A DNA stretch of 24,088 nucleotides from contig NW_003139318.1 of NCBI RefSeq assembly GCF_000003605.2, positions 497,081-521,168 on the forward strand, given 5' to 3'. Positions 9,501 through 19,840 of this stretch are shown piece after piece; within the stretch, counting starts at the first letter, position 1; every line of letters begins with the position of its first letter. Origin of the DNA: Saccoglossus kowalevskii. Lineage: Eukaryota > Hemichordata > Enteropneusta > Harrimaniidae. A program made the translations under genes and the position numbers. The notes beneath the pieces were generated by a model. The model saw nothing but the letters and a program-made list of their open reading frames with translations, was not told where the DNA came from and ran no database searches.

Positions 9501-11200
9501 ATAACACGAATGTTTACGGGATGAGAATGTTAAATGCCGATGTGCAGTTGGTGAGGATCGTAATGAGACGGCCATATTACGCAGTGTGTGTAAAACATGC
9601 AAACAAGGGATTAATACCACAATACAAGTCCATACCAACAGAGAGATTGAACAGAATGTTATAAACGTATGATAGTTTAACTTACAAAGGGTATTGTCTA
9701 ATGCACACCATTGTTGAAATTGACATTTAGCACTCCACGTGATCTAAAGATTTCATTGCCGAAACATCTACGTACGCACTTTGTTTCATTCGAATTCTGG
9801 AAATAATACCATCTAACTGAAACAACTTCCTCAACTTCACTGACATATACATATGTCGAATTTAATTCTAACAAGTCAAGATGACTCTTGTACACGCATT
9901 GGTGTTGATACAGCACATCAAAACACGGCATATAATCTATTATAATCGTTATAGTGTAACTTATAATTCAAATCATTGTCGTATATTTACACTATTGTTA
10001 ATAATATTTACATAAGTTGTAATTTATTAGAAGTGCTGTCTTACGTATTTTTTCTGCAATACAGTTTGAATTTGAATCATACTTGCAATACGTCTCTTGT
10101 TTATTATTTAGTCAAGCTTGCAAACAAAACTGACAAATCAATTGACAAACCCAGCCCACCGGAGGTTTACTTCGGCCACGTCAATAGGAGCGCCCCCTTA
10201 TCGAATTTCTTGATCCGCCGGTGGGTAACAGTCCTTTATTTCGGAAGAAATAGCGAGAGATACCAATATAACAGTTATACACTATGCATCACGCCTTCTA
10301 GTGTGAAAGCACCTCTATGCGTAAATAGGTTACACGAAAGCCATACAACAGGAGCAGCCAACGAGGAATAAATTTAAATATTCAATTCTCTGGAGCAAAA
10401 TTTATTCTATGGGCCTTTTGAAATATGCTAATTAATATAACGGAAAGAGATGAAATTAAAAGCTGTTCATAAGCTACCCTCTACCTGAAAAAAATTGTCT
10501 TTCCCTCCTCAGGCTGCTGACCAAATTCATCTTTCCCGTGCTCTTATTGAAAAAAAAAACTTTTTTGCGTACTCCCCTACCGCCAACTTGCCAAATAAAA
10601 TATCCTATTCTACATCCCTTGGTGTTCAACTGCAGAATTAAATTGCTTGGATTAAATTGTCCATGATGCATTGTTTACGTCGATCTAAATGATGCCCACA
10701 ACCACCACTGTGGGTTTTACAATCGTAACACTTGGTTAAATTTATTTCCAACTACTGGGCACCCAAACCCGAGAATGGCTGTAAACTTCAAAACCATTAC
10801 ATGTGCAAGTTTGAGATTGTACATTGATGATGATATAGTACGACCTGCACCATCGAATTTTCCGACCAGAAGCATGATTGATTTTGGGAATTTCAAGTTC
10901 ATTTATGTTACACTTGACACAATAACCAAGTTCATGTACATTTCCGTTTCAATCGACGATTCGCATTGTGCCGCAGAGGTCGTCCCTATGGTAAGGGGAA
11001 GACGTATAAACGAAACTTGGCTGGCTGAGATACAATTTCAATCTCGTGAAAACACTTGACATTGACGAGACGTATCATAGATTGAGGAGGAAACATGTGA
11101 CCACCTCTTAAAGGTGTATTTTCTCACATCTTGTATGAAAGTCAGTTGTTCTCTTGAATAATCTGACCTTTCTTACGGATAACCCAACATTAACTTTGAC
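9500..11200. other. Intergenic region between convergent genes
   Basis: Open frames here (for example 9976-10371 and 10775-11059 on +, 9396-9638 and 9698-9931 on -) lack family features, biased composition or plausible splice partners, so I treat them as chance. The one notable structure is an 8-bp inverted pair, CCCACCGG at 10155-10162 and CCGGTGGG at 10218-10225. It brackets a small GC-rich patch in otherwise AT-rich DNA. Confidence 0.5.
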
Positions 11201-11900
11201 ATTGTTACAAATGTCCACCCACAAATGCTCCAAGTTCTTAAAAGATGGTGTGTCCATTTCAGTGAATAATTATATATTAGTTTATTACCAAGCACCATTC
11301 TAGATTTAATATTTAGTTCATCTCAAAACAAGACTTATCATTCAACAATAGTCAATTTCAATACAAACCTGGTAACATTTATTTTGAACAATCTTACATA
11401 ACGTAAATTCATATTCACCAATTCACAAACAGCAGAAGTCTAATATGTACTACAAACTACACAAAATGCATGTAATTTGTATGTTTTATTTACATGTACT
11501 AGTTTCTTTTGTTATGTCTGTTGCACAATCCCGACGTTCTAATTAATAATTCGATTGAAGCTGGACTCCTTGGATGATTGTCATCTGAACTTTGTCCGTC
11601 TTTATAAATAAAGGCTGTCTGGAGCACATGTTAGCCTAGTCATAGAATTATGCCAGTACATGTACAGGAAAAGGTGAAGGGGCTTAATATAAATCATAAA
11701 TTTGAACATGCATACTCAATCTCTATGATATTATTTCTTTTTAAAAATATTTTTAAACACAATTCTAGCTCAGATTGTGCATCATTGTTTCCTTAAACCA
11801 ACAAATGGTCACAAACCAGCTAAATTGGCCACACCAACAGTAGGGTTCCATACACTCTCTAAGCTAATTTGTCGCATCGCATCACAACTTAATTTTGTAC
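11200..11900 (-). other. Probable 3' UTR / 3' flank of the minus-strand Ser/Thr-rich gene
   Basis: On the minus strand, AATAAA occurs as TTTATT on the + strand at 11485-11490, 11388-11393 and 11281-11286, that is 410-620 bp beyond the stop at 11901-11903. These are candidate poly(A) signals. No other feature is seen. Confidence 0.4.
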
Positions 11901-13830
11901 TTATTCTGGTTCAGTTTTAATACGGAGAAACCGAACAGGTGTGGATGTTTTGCGACTTGAGTTTTTTGATCCACCAATCACATCTGACTTGGCAGGCTTT
12001 GAAACTGATGACCGGGAACCAATAGCTGTTGTAGATTCCTTAACTGGAGCTGATGGGGAGGCCTCACTGTTAATACCTGACACAGGAGAGCCCTCAAGGT
12101 TAGTACTTTCGACACTAGTGCCAGGCATTTTATTTTGATCTGTATGTTTTTGCTGAGAAATGACATTACAACCATCAACATTAACCACAACCCATGTGGT
12201 TTGGTTGTCCGTGTCAGCGTCGGTACCTCTCTCAGTGCAGGCAACTGCAGTTGGAGAATTAATTTCTGATGAACTATCACTATAAACAGTTATAGCTTTG
12301 TCAGGACTTGGTTTTTCTTTCTTTATCTCAAATGGACTGGACATTGAATTTGTATGCAGGTTTGTTATTTCTGCACCCTCAGTTGTTTGATCCACAGACG
12401 TCTGATGAGAGAGCAGAACTGTTTGACTCTGTTCGGCTGAATTTGACAAACATCCCCGTTTTGTTATAGCTGGTGTGACTGTTGCACTGGTAGATGCTGG
12501 AACACTGTGAAATACATTTGCAGAAGCTGTATATCGAGCAGATACACAGTCCACAGTTGAATCTGGTGACTGATGTCTCAATTTACCAGCATTACCTAGA
12601 GGAGCAGGTATATTTGTTACTTTTTCAAAGACAGATTTTTTCTTTGTGCGAAATAATGTTTTAGCAGCTGGTTTCAAATATTTAGATCTGGCTCTTTGAG
12701 ACCAACTGCTTTCTTGTTCTGCTTTTTTCAATGTTGGTTTTGGCCGAAGATATGTTTTTTCTCCAGTTGACACTATGGGAGACACTGTGCTTGAAGATAT
12801 ACATGTAGTTGTGACTGCAGGATGCACAGTGCCTTGCTGAGCTGGAATCAATAAAAAATCCTTGCCCTGTATATTCATTACTACATTCTGTGTTACCGTA
12901 CTAGGGACAGTTTGATCTGTATGCTGCATTAATTCAGACATATCCACAGGCTGGCCGTGTAGAGATATCCCTGGTGTAAGACCAGACTGACCTTGCAAGG
13001 ATATTATCTGTTGTTGCACTGGCACCATTGATTCTGTAAATGTACTCGGGGTTGATAAGATACAAGTTGAGGATGCACTGGGTAAGACTGATCCAGACAG
13101 TACTTGAGCTGATTGAGCAGACGTTTTATCTAATATTGGATGAATTGACTTATAATTTCCTTCACAAGTGATTCTATTATACATCATGGGATCCCTCACC
13201 TTAGCTACTGGTACCTTATTAAGCTCAGTATCTGGTATATCTGCTACGGTGAATGATTTAGGACATATGATTACTTTATACACACAGGCAGATGACTCAC
13301 GACTGTCATTGCTTTCATCACCATTCTTTGGTGGCTTGGATGTATTCCATGGTGTTTGCTGTGGAACATTCATGACAATAACCTTCATTTGATGGGACGC
13401 TGCACCAGCTACAATAGAGTGTAAATCCTGGAGATCCGTGATCCAAAAACAAGATGGATTTTTCTGATGCATGTCATTCCAGGGAAGTTGAGATTGAACA
13501 CTAAATCCTTTGGATGAGGAACTCTCATCAACCTTGGCAAACTTTCTCACAGGTTCAAAATTAGCTTCTGATGAGTCACTAGAAACATTTGTAGTAAGTG
13601 TTTTTGGAGAGTGTTCCAATCGTACATGCTCTTCCCAAGAAAATTCTTTAACATATTCTTCATTGTGTTTATGTGCATCTCTTTCCTTCTTTGATGGAAA
13701 TGACACAGTTACAGTTGCTTCAGGTTGAGTTGTGGCTACACTGGTAGTAATGATTTCCACACGCATGATGAAAGTAAAGATGCAGGCTAGTATTACATTG
13801 AGAAACCAGTGTCGTGTCTTTATACTATCC
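11901..13830 (-). CDS. Uncharacterised Ser/Thr-rich, probably nuclear protein (last exon, possibly whole CDS)
   Basis: I do not recognise this protein. A long open frame ends at TAA (11901-11903). On the minus strand a good acceptor, TATATTTCAG, sits at 13831-13840, so the exon most likely starts at 13830. The first Met inside it is at 13764-13766 (A at -3), giving a 621-residue protein; an upstream coding exon cannot be excluded. The protein is rich in Ser, Thr, Val and Gln with no clear globular domain. Visible motifs are a basic block containing KPAAKTLFRTKKKSV, the phosphorylation-dependent SUMO pattern IKKEKPSP (12303-12326) and a C-terminal IKTEPE, which also fits psi-K-x-E. Two segments look less disordered: PSCFWITDLQDLHSIVAGAA and ACVYKVIICPKSF. 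SUMO motifs plus a Gln/Ser/Thr-rich body suggest a transcriptional co-regulator; this is inference. Confidence 0.72.
13764..13766 (-). other. Preferred start codon of the Ser/Thr-rich gene
   Basis: This is the first ATG after the splice acceptor at 13831. The open frame extends further upstream to an ATG at 13872-13874, but that lies beyond the acceptor, in probable intron. The residues between acceptor and this Met read as a short hydrophobic stretch (HWFLNVILACIFTFI), which I take as translated 5' UTR rather than a membrane segment. Confidence 0.5.
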
Positions 13831-14280
13831 CTGAAATATACAAGAAGATCGTCATCATTGTTACCTTTCAACAATCATTTAGTGTTTTTAAGTTTTAAAA
13901 TTGGAGCTGCTAAGATCAATAAATATTATATAAAGAATATTACAGTAGGTAGATGTAATCATAGTCATTGGCAATAATTTAATATCCAGGTGTTTCGGAT
14001 GATATACCTTATCTCAGTTATCTGAATTAAGGGAAAAATGCATTTAGAGGTGGAATTTCACTTTTATTAAAAACAAACACATGTGCCACGGTCTAGTTTA
14101 ACTGTTTAATTTGCATAAACCTTATTTAATTAATGTTGATTGATCGCTGGAGCTTAACAGTAGTATGCAAATCATGTTTTGGGAAGACTAGTTTCGTTTT
14201 CTGTGTACTTCTTTCACCATGGAGTTACCTCCATGGTTTCCCAAACGCCGTTCCTATGCAACACATCAGCTTTATTTAGT
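13831..14280. other. Upstream flank or intron of the Ser/Thr-rich gene
   Basis: On the minus strand this follows a splice acceptor, so it should be intron. A donor-like GATAAG|GTATAT exists on the minus strand near 14000-14012, but I cannot show that it is used. Nothing else recognisable is present. Confidence 0.35.
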
Positions 14281-14289
14281 ATATACAAC

Positions 14290-14975
14290 AATGCCACATG
14301 GAGTAAACAGCAGAAGAAGTCAGGAAAAAGAAAGACTAACACTATGTTAGAGGAAAAAAGAATGTTACCGAAGGAATCAGACCGTGGTTCCTATCATAAC
14401 CAAAGAGAAGACGTGATTTTTAGTGCATAGTGTACCGAAAGTGACAGCTCCCCGACAGAGTCCGTCTCTAAGTATGAAACAGACACAGGATCATACATCT
14501 GTACAACAGAAAAAACAGATGCCTCGACAAAAAAGTGGGCCATAATGACAATATAATGGAAGAAGATTTTGAAGTCCTGAGAATAATCGACCTACATTGT
14601 AATGTCCCTGAACGAATGCTTGGAGAAAGTCACAACCTGTGCACTCTGTGGGAAAGGAACTTTGACCCTGCATGAAAAAACATGACAAGGCGGGGGAAGC
14701 TTTTTCGAATTAAGATGTTTGAACATCAAGCTGTGGAGATTAAGAGAAAGAAAATTATGAGAATGCATGCAATGGGCAAAGGAAGACAGGCACTCATCAA
14801 ATTGTCAAGTTTCGTTGGACTTCCGCCACCAATTTCCACTCCCCCATACAAAAACCACACCGCCATTTTGGCTTCAAATAGCGAGGAGACGGCCGAACAA
14901 GAATTTCTGTCAGCTTTCAGAAAAGTACCAATAAAAACATTTTTTCCAGAAATTACAGAGACAATACTATTGTGA
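14290..14975 (+). pseudogene. Relic of a Mutator-like transposase-domain protein
   Basis: Three pieces in three reading frames follow the order of a transposon-encoded family I associate with the Mutator-like transposase domain. The first is MEEDFEVLRIIDL (14556 on). The second is LNECLEKVTTCALCGKGTLTL (from about 14608) with its CxxC. The third, from 14682, includes VEIKRKKIMRMHAMGKGRQA and LSSFVGLPPPISTPPYKNH. The pattern N-R-x-V-x-A-M-x-x-G-x-G ... L-x-M/L-P-P-P is typical just before the transposase core. Frameshifts near 14600 and 14680, an internal deletion and no catalytic core show it is dead. A basic, Lys-rich N-terminal-like stretch is at 14300-14430. Family assignment is from memory of the motif, not from a search. 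Confidence 0.5.
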
Positions 14976-14999
14976 TCCATAGCATACTTTGACATAGTC

Positions 15000-15860
15000 T
15001 ATTGACGTTATTTTATTTTTATTATGACATCTGCGAGTTGGATTTAACCTTAGGCCCCTTGCGAGTCGGATATATAAACAATCAGCTGATCGGTAATTTA
15101 CATACATGTGCATACAAGCTCCACCCATTGTTGACTTTATAAACATAGCGGGACATCAGAAGCTTGGCTCACGAGGACAGTTTCACCAACTCCGCGTTTT
15201 GTAGAACAAAAACGCTCACACAAATAGATTTGCGCAGATTTTTTATTTTTTAAAAACAATATTGTTCCAGTTGTGGTACTCAATCTTTTCGTAGTGTTTC
15301 GACAGTGTCCACAAGGTACGCGAAGTGACATTCGTAGTTTCGCATAAATTTGAACAAAATGGCGATTATCTCAACTTCATTTTTGACTTCAATGAAAATA
15401 CTACAAGCTTTTGTTCTATAAATCTAGTGAATATATGTTTTAAACAAGTCAAACTGCCACTCTATAAACCTATGCATTCAGAAGTTAAATAGTTTTAAAC
15501 AAAATTTAACCAAAAACAGACATTTTCAACCCATTTTCTATACCACAAAAAAATGCATCATACTGTTGAAAAGCTGGCAAAATAAGCTTTCATATGGAAT
15601 ATAACATGACAAAATTAACGTATTTGTTAGTAGTGTAATTTATTGTTTAAAACTCCTATAAATCATGGTGCAGCGCCACCTTAAGCAGATTTAGGATTAA
15701 TATACAAGTAAAACAATATATTATTATACATCTATCATCCTAACGGCATAAGTAACAGCGTGCCGTAAATTTGCAGTATTGCATGGGGTATGTTCATCCT
15801 ACCATATTAAGCAATGTGAATTAAGATTTCAGCATTCCCAAGACATATCCTTGGGAGGAA
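15000..15860. other. Intergenic AT-rich stretch, no gene seen
   Basis: No open frame with supportable features is visible. The part at 15040-15350 is somewhat more CpG-containing than its surroundings and could include promoter sequence for the minus-strand gene, but no defined element was found. Confidence 0.4.
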
Positions 15861-15886
15861 AAGATGTATAATAATAAGGCTATTAC

Positions 15887-16074
15887 TGTAAAATCTGTAT
15901 TAGAAGCTGTAGCTTCTATTAAAATGGTACAATGCAACAGAGGGGATGCGGCTTCTATTAGAGCATCTACACATACATGTACGAGAAATGATGAATTTTT
16001 GGTTCTCAATTGTACAAAAAGAATGGGTGTGACTTCTATTAGGGATGCGGCTTCTAATACAGATTTTATGGGTA
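15887..16074. repeat. Inverted-repeat element with internal direct repeats
   Basis: Perfect 19-bp inverted arms, TAAAATCTGTATTAGAAGC (15889-15907) and its reverse complement (16050-16068), enclose about 140 bp. Inside, GGGATGCGGCTTCTA occurs twice in direct orientation (15943-15957 and 16042-16056), with further variants of CTTCTATTA. There is no coding capacity. It is a MITE or fold-back element by structure; target duplications are not clear. Confidence 0.7.
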
Positions 16075-16548
16075 CGAGGATACCGCAAAGTATGCACTCA
16101 GACAGTACGCCGACAGATCAACCACCGCTGCTTGTCGGTCGATACTCTTGTTACGTTGTACTGTCTTCGTACATACTTTTCAGTGTCCTCATAATAACCT
16201 CATATTATTGGTGGTGGAGTATTACACTAAAGATCGTAATTTTACAGAAATATTGATCACATCAATGTAAACAGGTGCCCATGGATGTCGCTAATGTGCT
16301 AAAAAGCACATGCATTGCTTAGGTATAGAGAAATGAACACTAACAAAAAACTAAATTTGAATGATGCTTTAAATTATTGAACTACCCTTTAATTACTGAA
16401 TACTAGTGTGTAGCTCACACATGTATGATTTATCTAGATTTTACATATGCTAGGTCAACAACGATTGACAACGAATCTCTTTGGGATAATTTGTGTAAGT
16501 GAAGATGAAATAGATACTATATGAATGGAGGACGGTAGATTTTTCCAA

Positions 16549-16882
16549 ACTCGATTCTTCCCATAACTTGATTCGTCCCAAAATCTATTCGCCTCACAAG
16601 TCAATGTATTAGTTAATAAATTAATACAGTGGTGTATGGTATGGTGGTGCTGGGTAGTTATATTTCGTGGTATATAGCAAGCATGTCAGTAACAGTTAGC
16701 CAAACCCAAAACCGACTAGACATACACGTAGCACACACTGTACTTCTATTTCAACTCCTTGCACACAAATATAGAAATCGACATCACCCTGTCCAAGATT
16801 GTAATGCTTACCAAACAAAAATGGAGCGAATGTGAATTGAAACAAATAGACTTGTGGGACAAATTTGAATTGGGATGAATTG
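16549..16882. repeat. Imperfect long inverted repeat (fold-back element candidate)
   Basis: The arm at about 16549-16604 (containing GATTCGTCCCAAAATCTATT) and the reverse complement of about 16829-16882 (containing AATTTGTCCCACAAGTCTAT) align with scattered mismatches and short gaps. The arms also contain short internal repeats of a TTC(G/A)TCCCA motif. The exact ends are uncertain by eye. Confidence 0.5.
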
Positions 16883-16967
16883 ACTGTGAATCATATTATA
16901 TCTGAGTTCGATCATAGTATATCTGAATGTATTGATATGAATCATATCAGACACATTGCAGAATGAT

Positions 16968-16987
16968 CTCTACAACATATTGTAGAG
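16968..16987. repeat. Perfect 8-bp stem hairpin
   Basis: CTCTACAA, a CATA loop, then TTGTAGAG form a perfect 8-bp stem with a 4-base loop. It lies between two repeat elements. No terminator role is implied in a eukaryote. Confidence 0.8.
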
Positions 16988-17061
16988 TTATATAAGTGGT
17001 TGAGGCAGATTTAAAAAAAAATCTACATAAAAAAAAATCTCTTCTGATTCCAAATATATCA

Positions 17062-17230
17062 TTTATTAATTTTTGCTGAAAAGACTTTTTGGATGCTGCA
17101 TGGAATTTATTTTCACTGATTTTTGATGAGTTAAATGTAAAATATAGGAAAAACGATATATTTCCCTCGATATTATTTTCACTGAATTACCCCTTCAGCA
17201 AAAATAAATTCCAAGCAATATTTTACAGTA
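17062..17230. mobile_element. Palindromic MITE, subfamily A copy 2 (5'-truncated)
   Basis: The right end AAGCAATATTTTACAGTA and the interior match copies 1 and 3. The segment around 17101-17155 (ATGGAATTTATTTTCACTG, then a GATGAGTT block) is shared with copy 3 and missing from copy 1. The left terminal repeat is lost or diverged, with similarity starting near TTTATTAATTTTTGCTGAA. Confidence 0.75.
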
Positions 17231-17239
17231 ACTCAGTGA

Positions 17240-17545
17240 AGTTCCCTGAAGCGTTGATTACGCTGTGTATTTTTATATTGTTTCCACATCGCGGGATATC
17301 CAATGAGATCCTCAGAGCTTCCATGGGGACCTTCTTCGATCGATCGCCTGCAAGCCGACTGTAACAACTGACCCTCCACAGAACTGATATAAGCACCGGC
17401 GATTGAAAAAAAATCTGCATTGAAACCAGGAGCAGGCAGCTGTAATGAGCTACCACGGGAGCCTAACATTTTATTTATTTGGATGACATTGCCAAGCTGT
17501 TTTAATTCTATAATTTTGAGCAAGGCATACATAGTCATTCCTAGT
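17240..17545. other. Locally GC-richer block with unassigned open frames
   Basis: This block stands out from its AT-rich surroundings and carries overlapping minus-strand open frames of 77 and 101 codons (17223-17456 and 17233-17538). Neither shows a recognisable domain. It could be an old transposon fragment or a non-coding exon. Confidence 0.3.
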
Positions 17546-17559
17546 CATAGACGTCTATG
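17546..17559. repeat. Perfect 14-bp palindrome CATAGACGTCTATG
   Basis: It is self-complementary and centred on GACGTC, which resembles a bZIP/CRE-type half-site pair. A binding role is only a possibility. Confidence 0.6.
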
Positions 17560-17639
17560 TATTGACTTCTAAAACCAACCACACGAATAGATAGTCAGGT
17601 CATTGAGGAGGTACGGCAGTGAGAGTTAAGGTATTATTG

Positions 17640-18060
17640 TGAACGGAAAACCTGCGTTACTCAGAGCACAGTCATACCTGGGGAGGTAAATAATAACTGT
17701 GAAACTCACCTCTATCTAGTGATGGCAAGAAAATCATACCATAACACAGCAATCTCTCACGTAAAGTCCTATTCGGAAGGAGAATGACCTCACTACTCAC
17801 AGTTTACAAGAACGCCGCCATAACAATAAAGGTTAAAAGTCGTGACGAACGTCCTGTCGTAGATGGCGCTGTTACATGACATTTACTTTTACTACCGGGA
17901 GAAGGGGTACTACAGTAATCATTGTTTGATTAGTCGCATGTATTTGATTATCACGTATACGTGATACACCAGTTGACTGTGCCATGTAACCACGCCTTGT
18001 GGCCAATATTTCACGTTTATGAAAATAATCGAGAGCTCGTGTCCAAACCTGCAGCAGTTA
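17640..18060. promoter_or_regulatory. Possible promoter / 5' UTR region of the minus-strand Ser/Thr-rich gene
   Basis: There is relatively more CpG than in neighbouring DNA. A strong minus-strand donor, GATAGAG|GTGAGT, has its AC on + at 17708-17709. Any exon ending there would be non-coding in the frame needed at 13830, because it would place TAG just before the junction. A minus-strand ATGGCGGCG near 17810-17822 opens only five codons. The region also holds the 18-bp palindrome at 17949-17966. The link to the gene about 4 kb away is speculative. Confidence 0.25.
17949..17966. repeat. Perfect 18-bp palindrome TATCACGTATACGTGATA
   Basis: Every base pairs with its reverse complement. It contains two inverted CACGT cores (E-box-like halves) 2 bp apart, as CACGTATACGTG. 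It could be a homodimer binding site. No repeat element boundary is visible around it. Confidence 0.75.
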
Positions 18061-19090
18061 TTTTTAAAAACGAATTTAATTTTACATAAATACTTCAGGC
18101 TTGTATAAAACCAATCTGATTAAAATAAGATTCTGGTTGGCTTAATTTTTTCAATTTTATTTTAATATATCTTTTTTTTATAATTATTAATTTTTATTAT
18201 TATTACTATTAATTTTATTTATTATTATTCATTTTAATATTTGCTTTTACAATAAATTTGCCACACCCAGTGGCTTTCATAAACAAACCAAACTTTCTGA
18301 GAACACATGGCATTCAGAAATGCCTTTTGTTTCTAAGAGCCCTAATCTCACAAAGCTGTTGATCAATATTAATAGAGACAAATACGGTATGACTCATAAT
18401 TCAAGTGTAAGCATTAATTAATTAATTAATTGTAAGCAAAATTAGAGCAAAGAACACAATAAAATTGCTTGAAAACATTAACCCTTTGAGTGTCAACATT
18501 TTAGTGTAAATATTTTGTCAATTTTTTATTTATTTTTTATTTATTTATCTTAATCTCTTATTGGCTATAAATCTTGAATCAAATTGTAGAAAAATTCTGA
18601 AATTATTTTGGGGATTTTAAATTTGACTGAGAATGGTGACAAAAATTGACTGGACGTAATAGAAGTCACAATCAACACACATATGCATGCAATGACATAT
18701 CACAAACCATTAACTGATTTTAACAACTATTCTATTATATAATACACCAAATTTATAGATATCAAAAACACCTAGTTTTCGTACATATTCTTTGAAACAT
18801 AATTACCGGTACACTGAATTAAAAAAAAAAGTAATGATATAAAAAAGCTGAGAGAAAACAAGTACAACAAATTGCGAATGTAGATATTGGAAATATAAAA
18901 AGATACAGTAATTAAAAAATAATTAGAATTAGCCGATTACTCCATTATGCAAATAAGATAATTAAGTAAAGCAGATTGTTAAACTTTAAAAGGCAAGAGA
19001 CACATTTCCACCTTAATTAATTTGAATTACATAATCTGTGTAATACTAAACAAAATTAAAATGAATACTAATTAAATATTCATAGGGTAA
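18060..19090. repeat. Long AT-rich intergenic tract with simple repeats
   Basis: It contains TTATTATTA-type runs (18120-18240), (TAAT)n at about 18413-18432, and TTTTTATTTATTT runs at 18520-18550. No gene or RNA is recognised. Confidence 0.7.
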
Positions 19091-19097
19091 AATTCAA

Positions 19098-19220
19098 GGA
19101 TATTCATGATACAGTATGCAAACAGCACCTTAATAGTTGGAAAATTATTTTCGAGTGAGCCAACAAATTAATTTTCCAGCTATTTGCATGCTACTACAAG
19201 CGCTGTATCAGGAATATTCT
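19098..19220. repeat. Interrupted inverted repeat
   Basis: The left side GGATATTCATGATACAG...TATGCAAACAGC and the right side GCTATTTGCATGC...CTGTATCAGGAATATTC are inverted copies with a spacer difference. Inner arms TTGGAAAATTATTTT and AATTAATTTTCCAGC also pair. It is probably a decayed MITE. Confidence 0.5.
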
Positions 19221-19840
19221 GGTAATTTACCGATAGTACCAAACATATAATTTAGTCTGAACATTACACATATTGAATAACAATTTTTTTTTTTTAAAAA
19301 CTGACAAAAATGCACCTTATGCCCATTTAGGTTAATCCAAATCTTGGATGGTATTTTCCTTGAAAGCAAGCAGTGATTAATGAGACAAGAGATTCAAACA
19401 GGGTATGAATATAATGTACAAGTAGATTAATTCCCATAAACTTCTACAAAAATAATGCGGTCTATAAACCACAATGTAGCAAAACCTGAATTTTTAAATA
19501 TGCCCAGAAGCTCTCAAAATTGAGCTAGTTATTATGCAAATTAGGTAATAAATATGCACAGAAAGCCTCATCCATCTGTTAAACAAATTAAGTAATAATA
19601 TAAACAGATTTAAAGCGTAACGAATCATTAACCCTGTGCAACCATATACATAGTTTATGAAACATAACCATAAATTCTAAACATTTAAATCAATAAAACA
19701 ATAATACACATTTTTTCAAACAAATACAAATCAAAAATATGGATCATCAGAAAACACCCTTGTTTCCAAGCATGTTTAAGAAAAAAAATTATTAAATTTG
19801 TCATGATTTTTTCTATTATGCACATTCATACTTTTTCTCA

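Noticed and set aside
9976-10371. 131-codon plus-strand open frame
   Set aside because: AT-rich, low-complexity residue use, no domain, and no splice or neighbour support. Likely chance.
10775-11059. 94-codon plus-strand open frame overlapping a 61-codon minus-strand frame
   Set aside because: No recognisable family and no coding-like composition on either strand.
13767-13874. Hydrophobic N-terminal stretch of the minus-strand gene as a membrane segment or signal anchor
   Set aside because: It lies across and just after a good splice acceptor and before the first exonic Met, so it is most likely untranslated or intronic.
15821-16256. Overlapping open frames with repeated peptide words
   Set aside because: The repetition is explained by the inverted and direct repeats of the element at 15887-16074.
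16968-16987. Hairpin as a transcription terminator
   Set aside because: The genome is eukaryotic, and the hairpin lies among repeats away from any gene end.
17223-17538. Minus-strand open frames of 77 and 101 codons in a GC-richer block
   Set aside because: No family match by eye and two frames compete. Kept only as an unassigned block.
17700-17850. Strong minus-strand donor GAG|GTGAGT at about 17708 as the end of a coding exon joined to 13830
   Set aside because: The frame required at 13830 puts a TAG just before the junction. It could only be a non-coding 5' exon.
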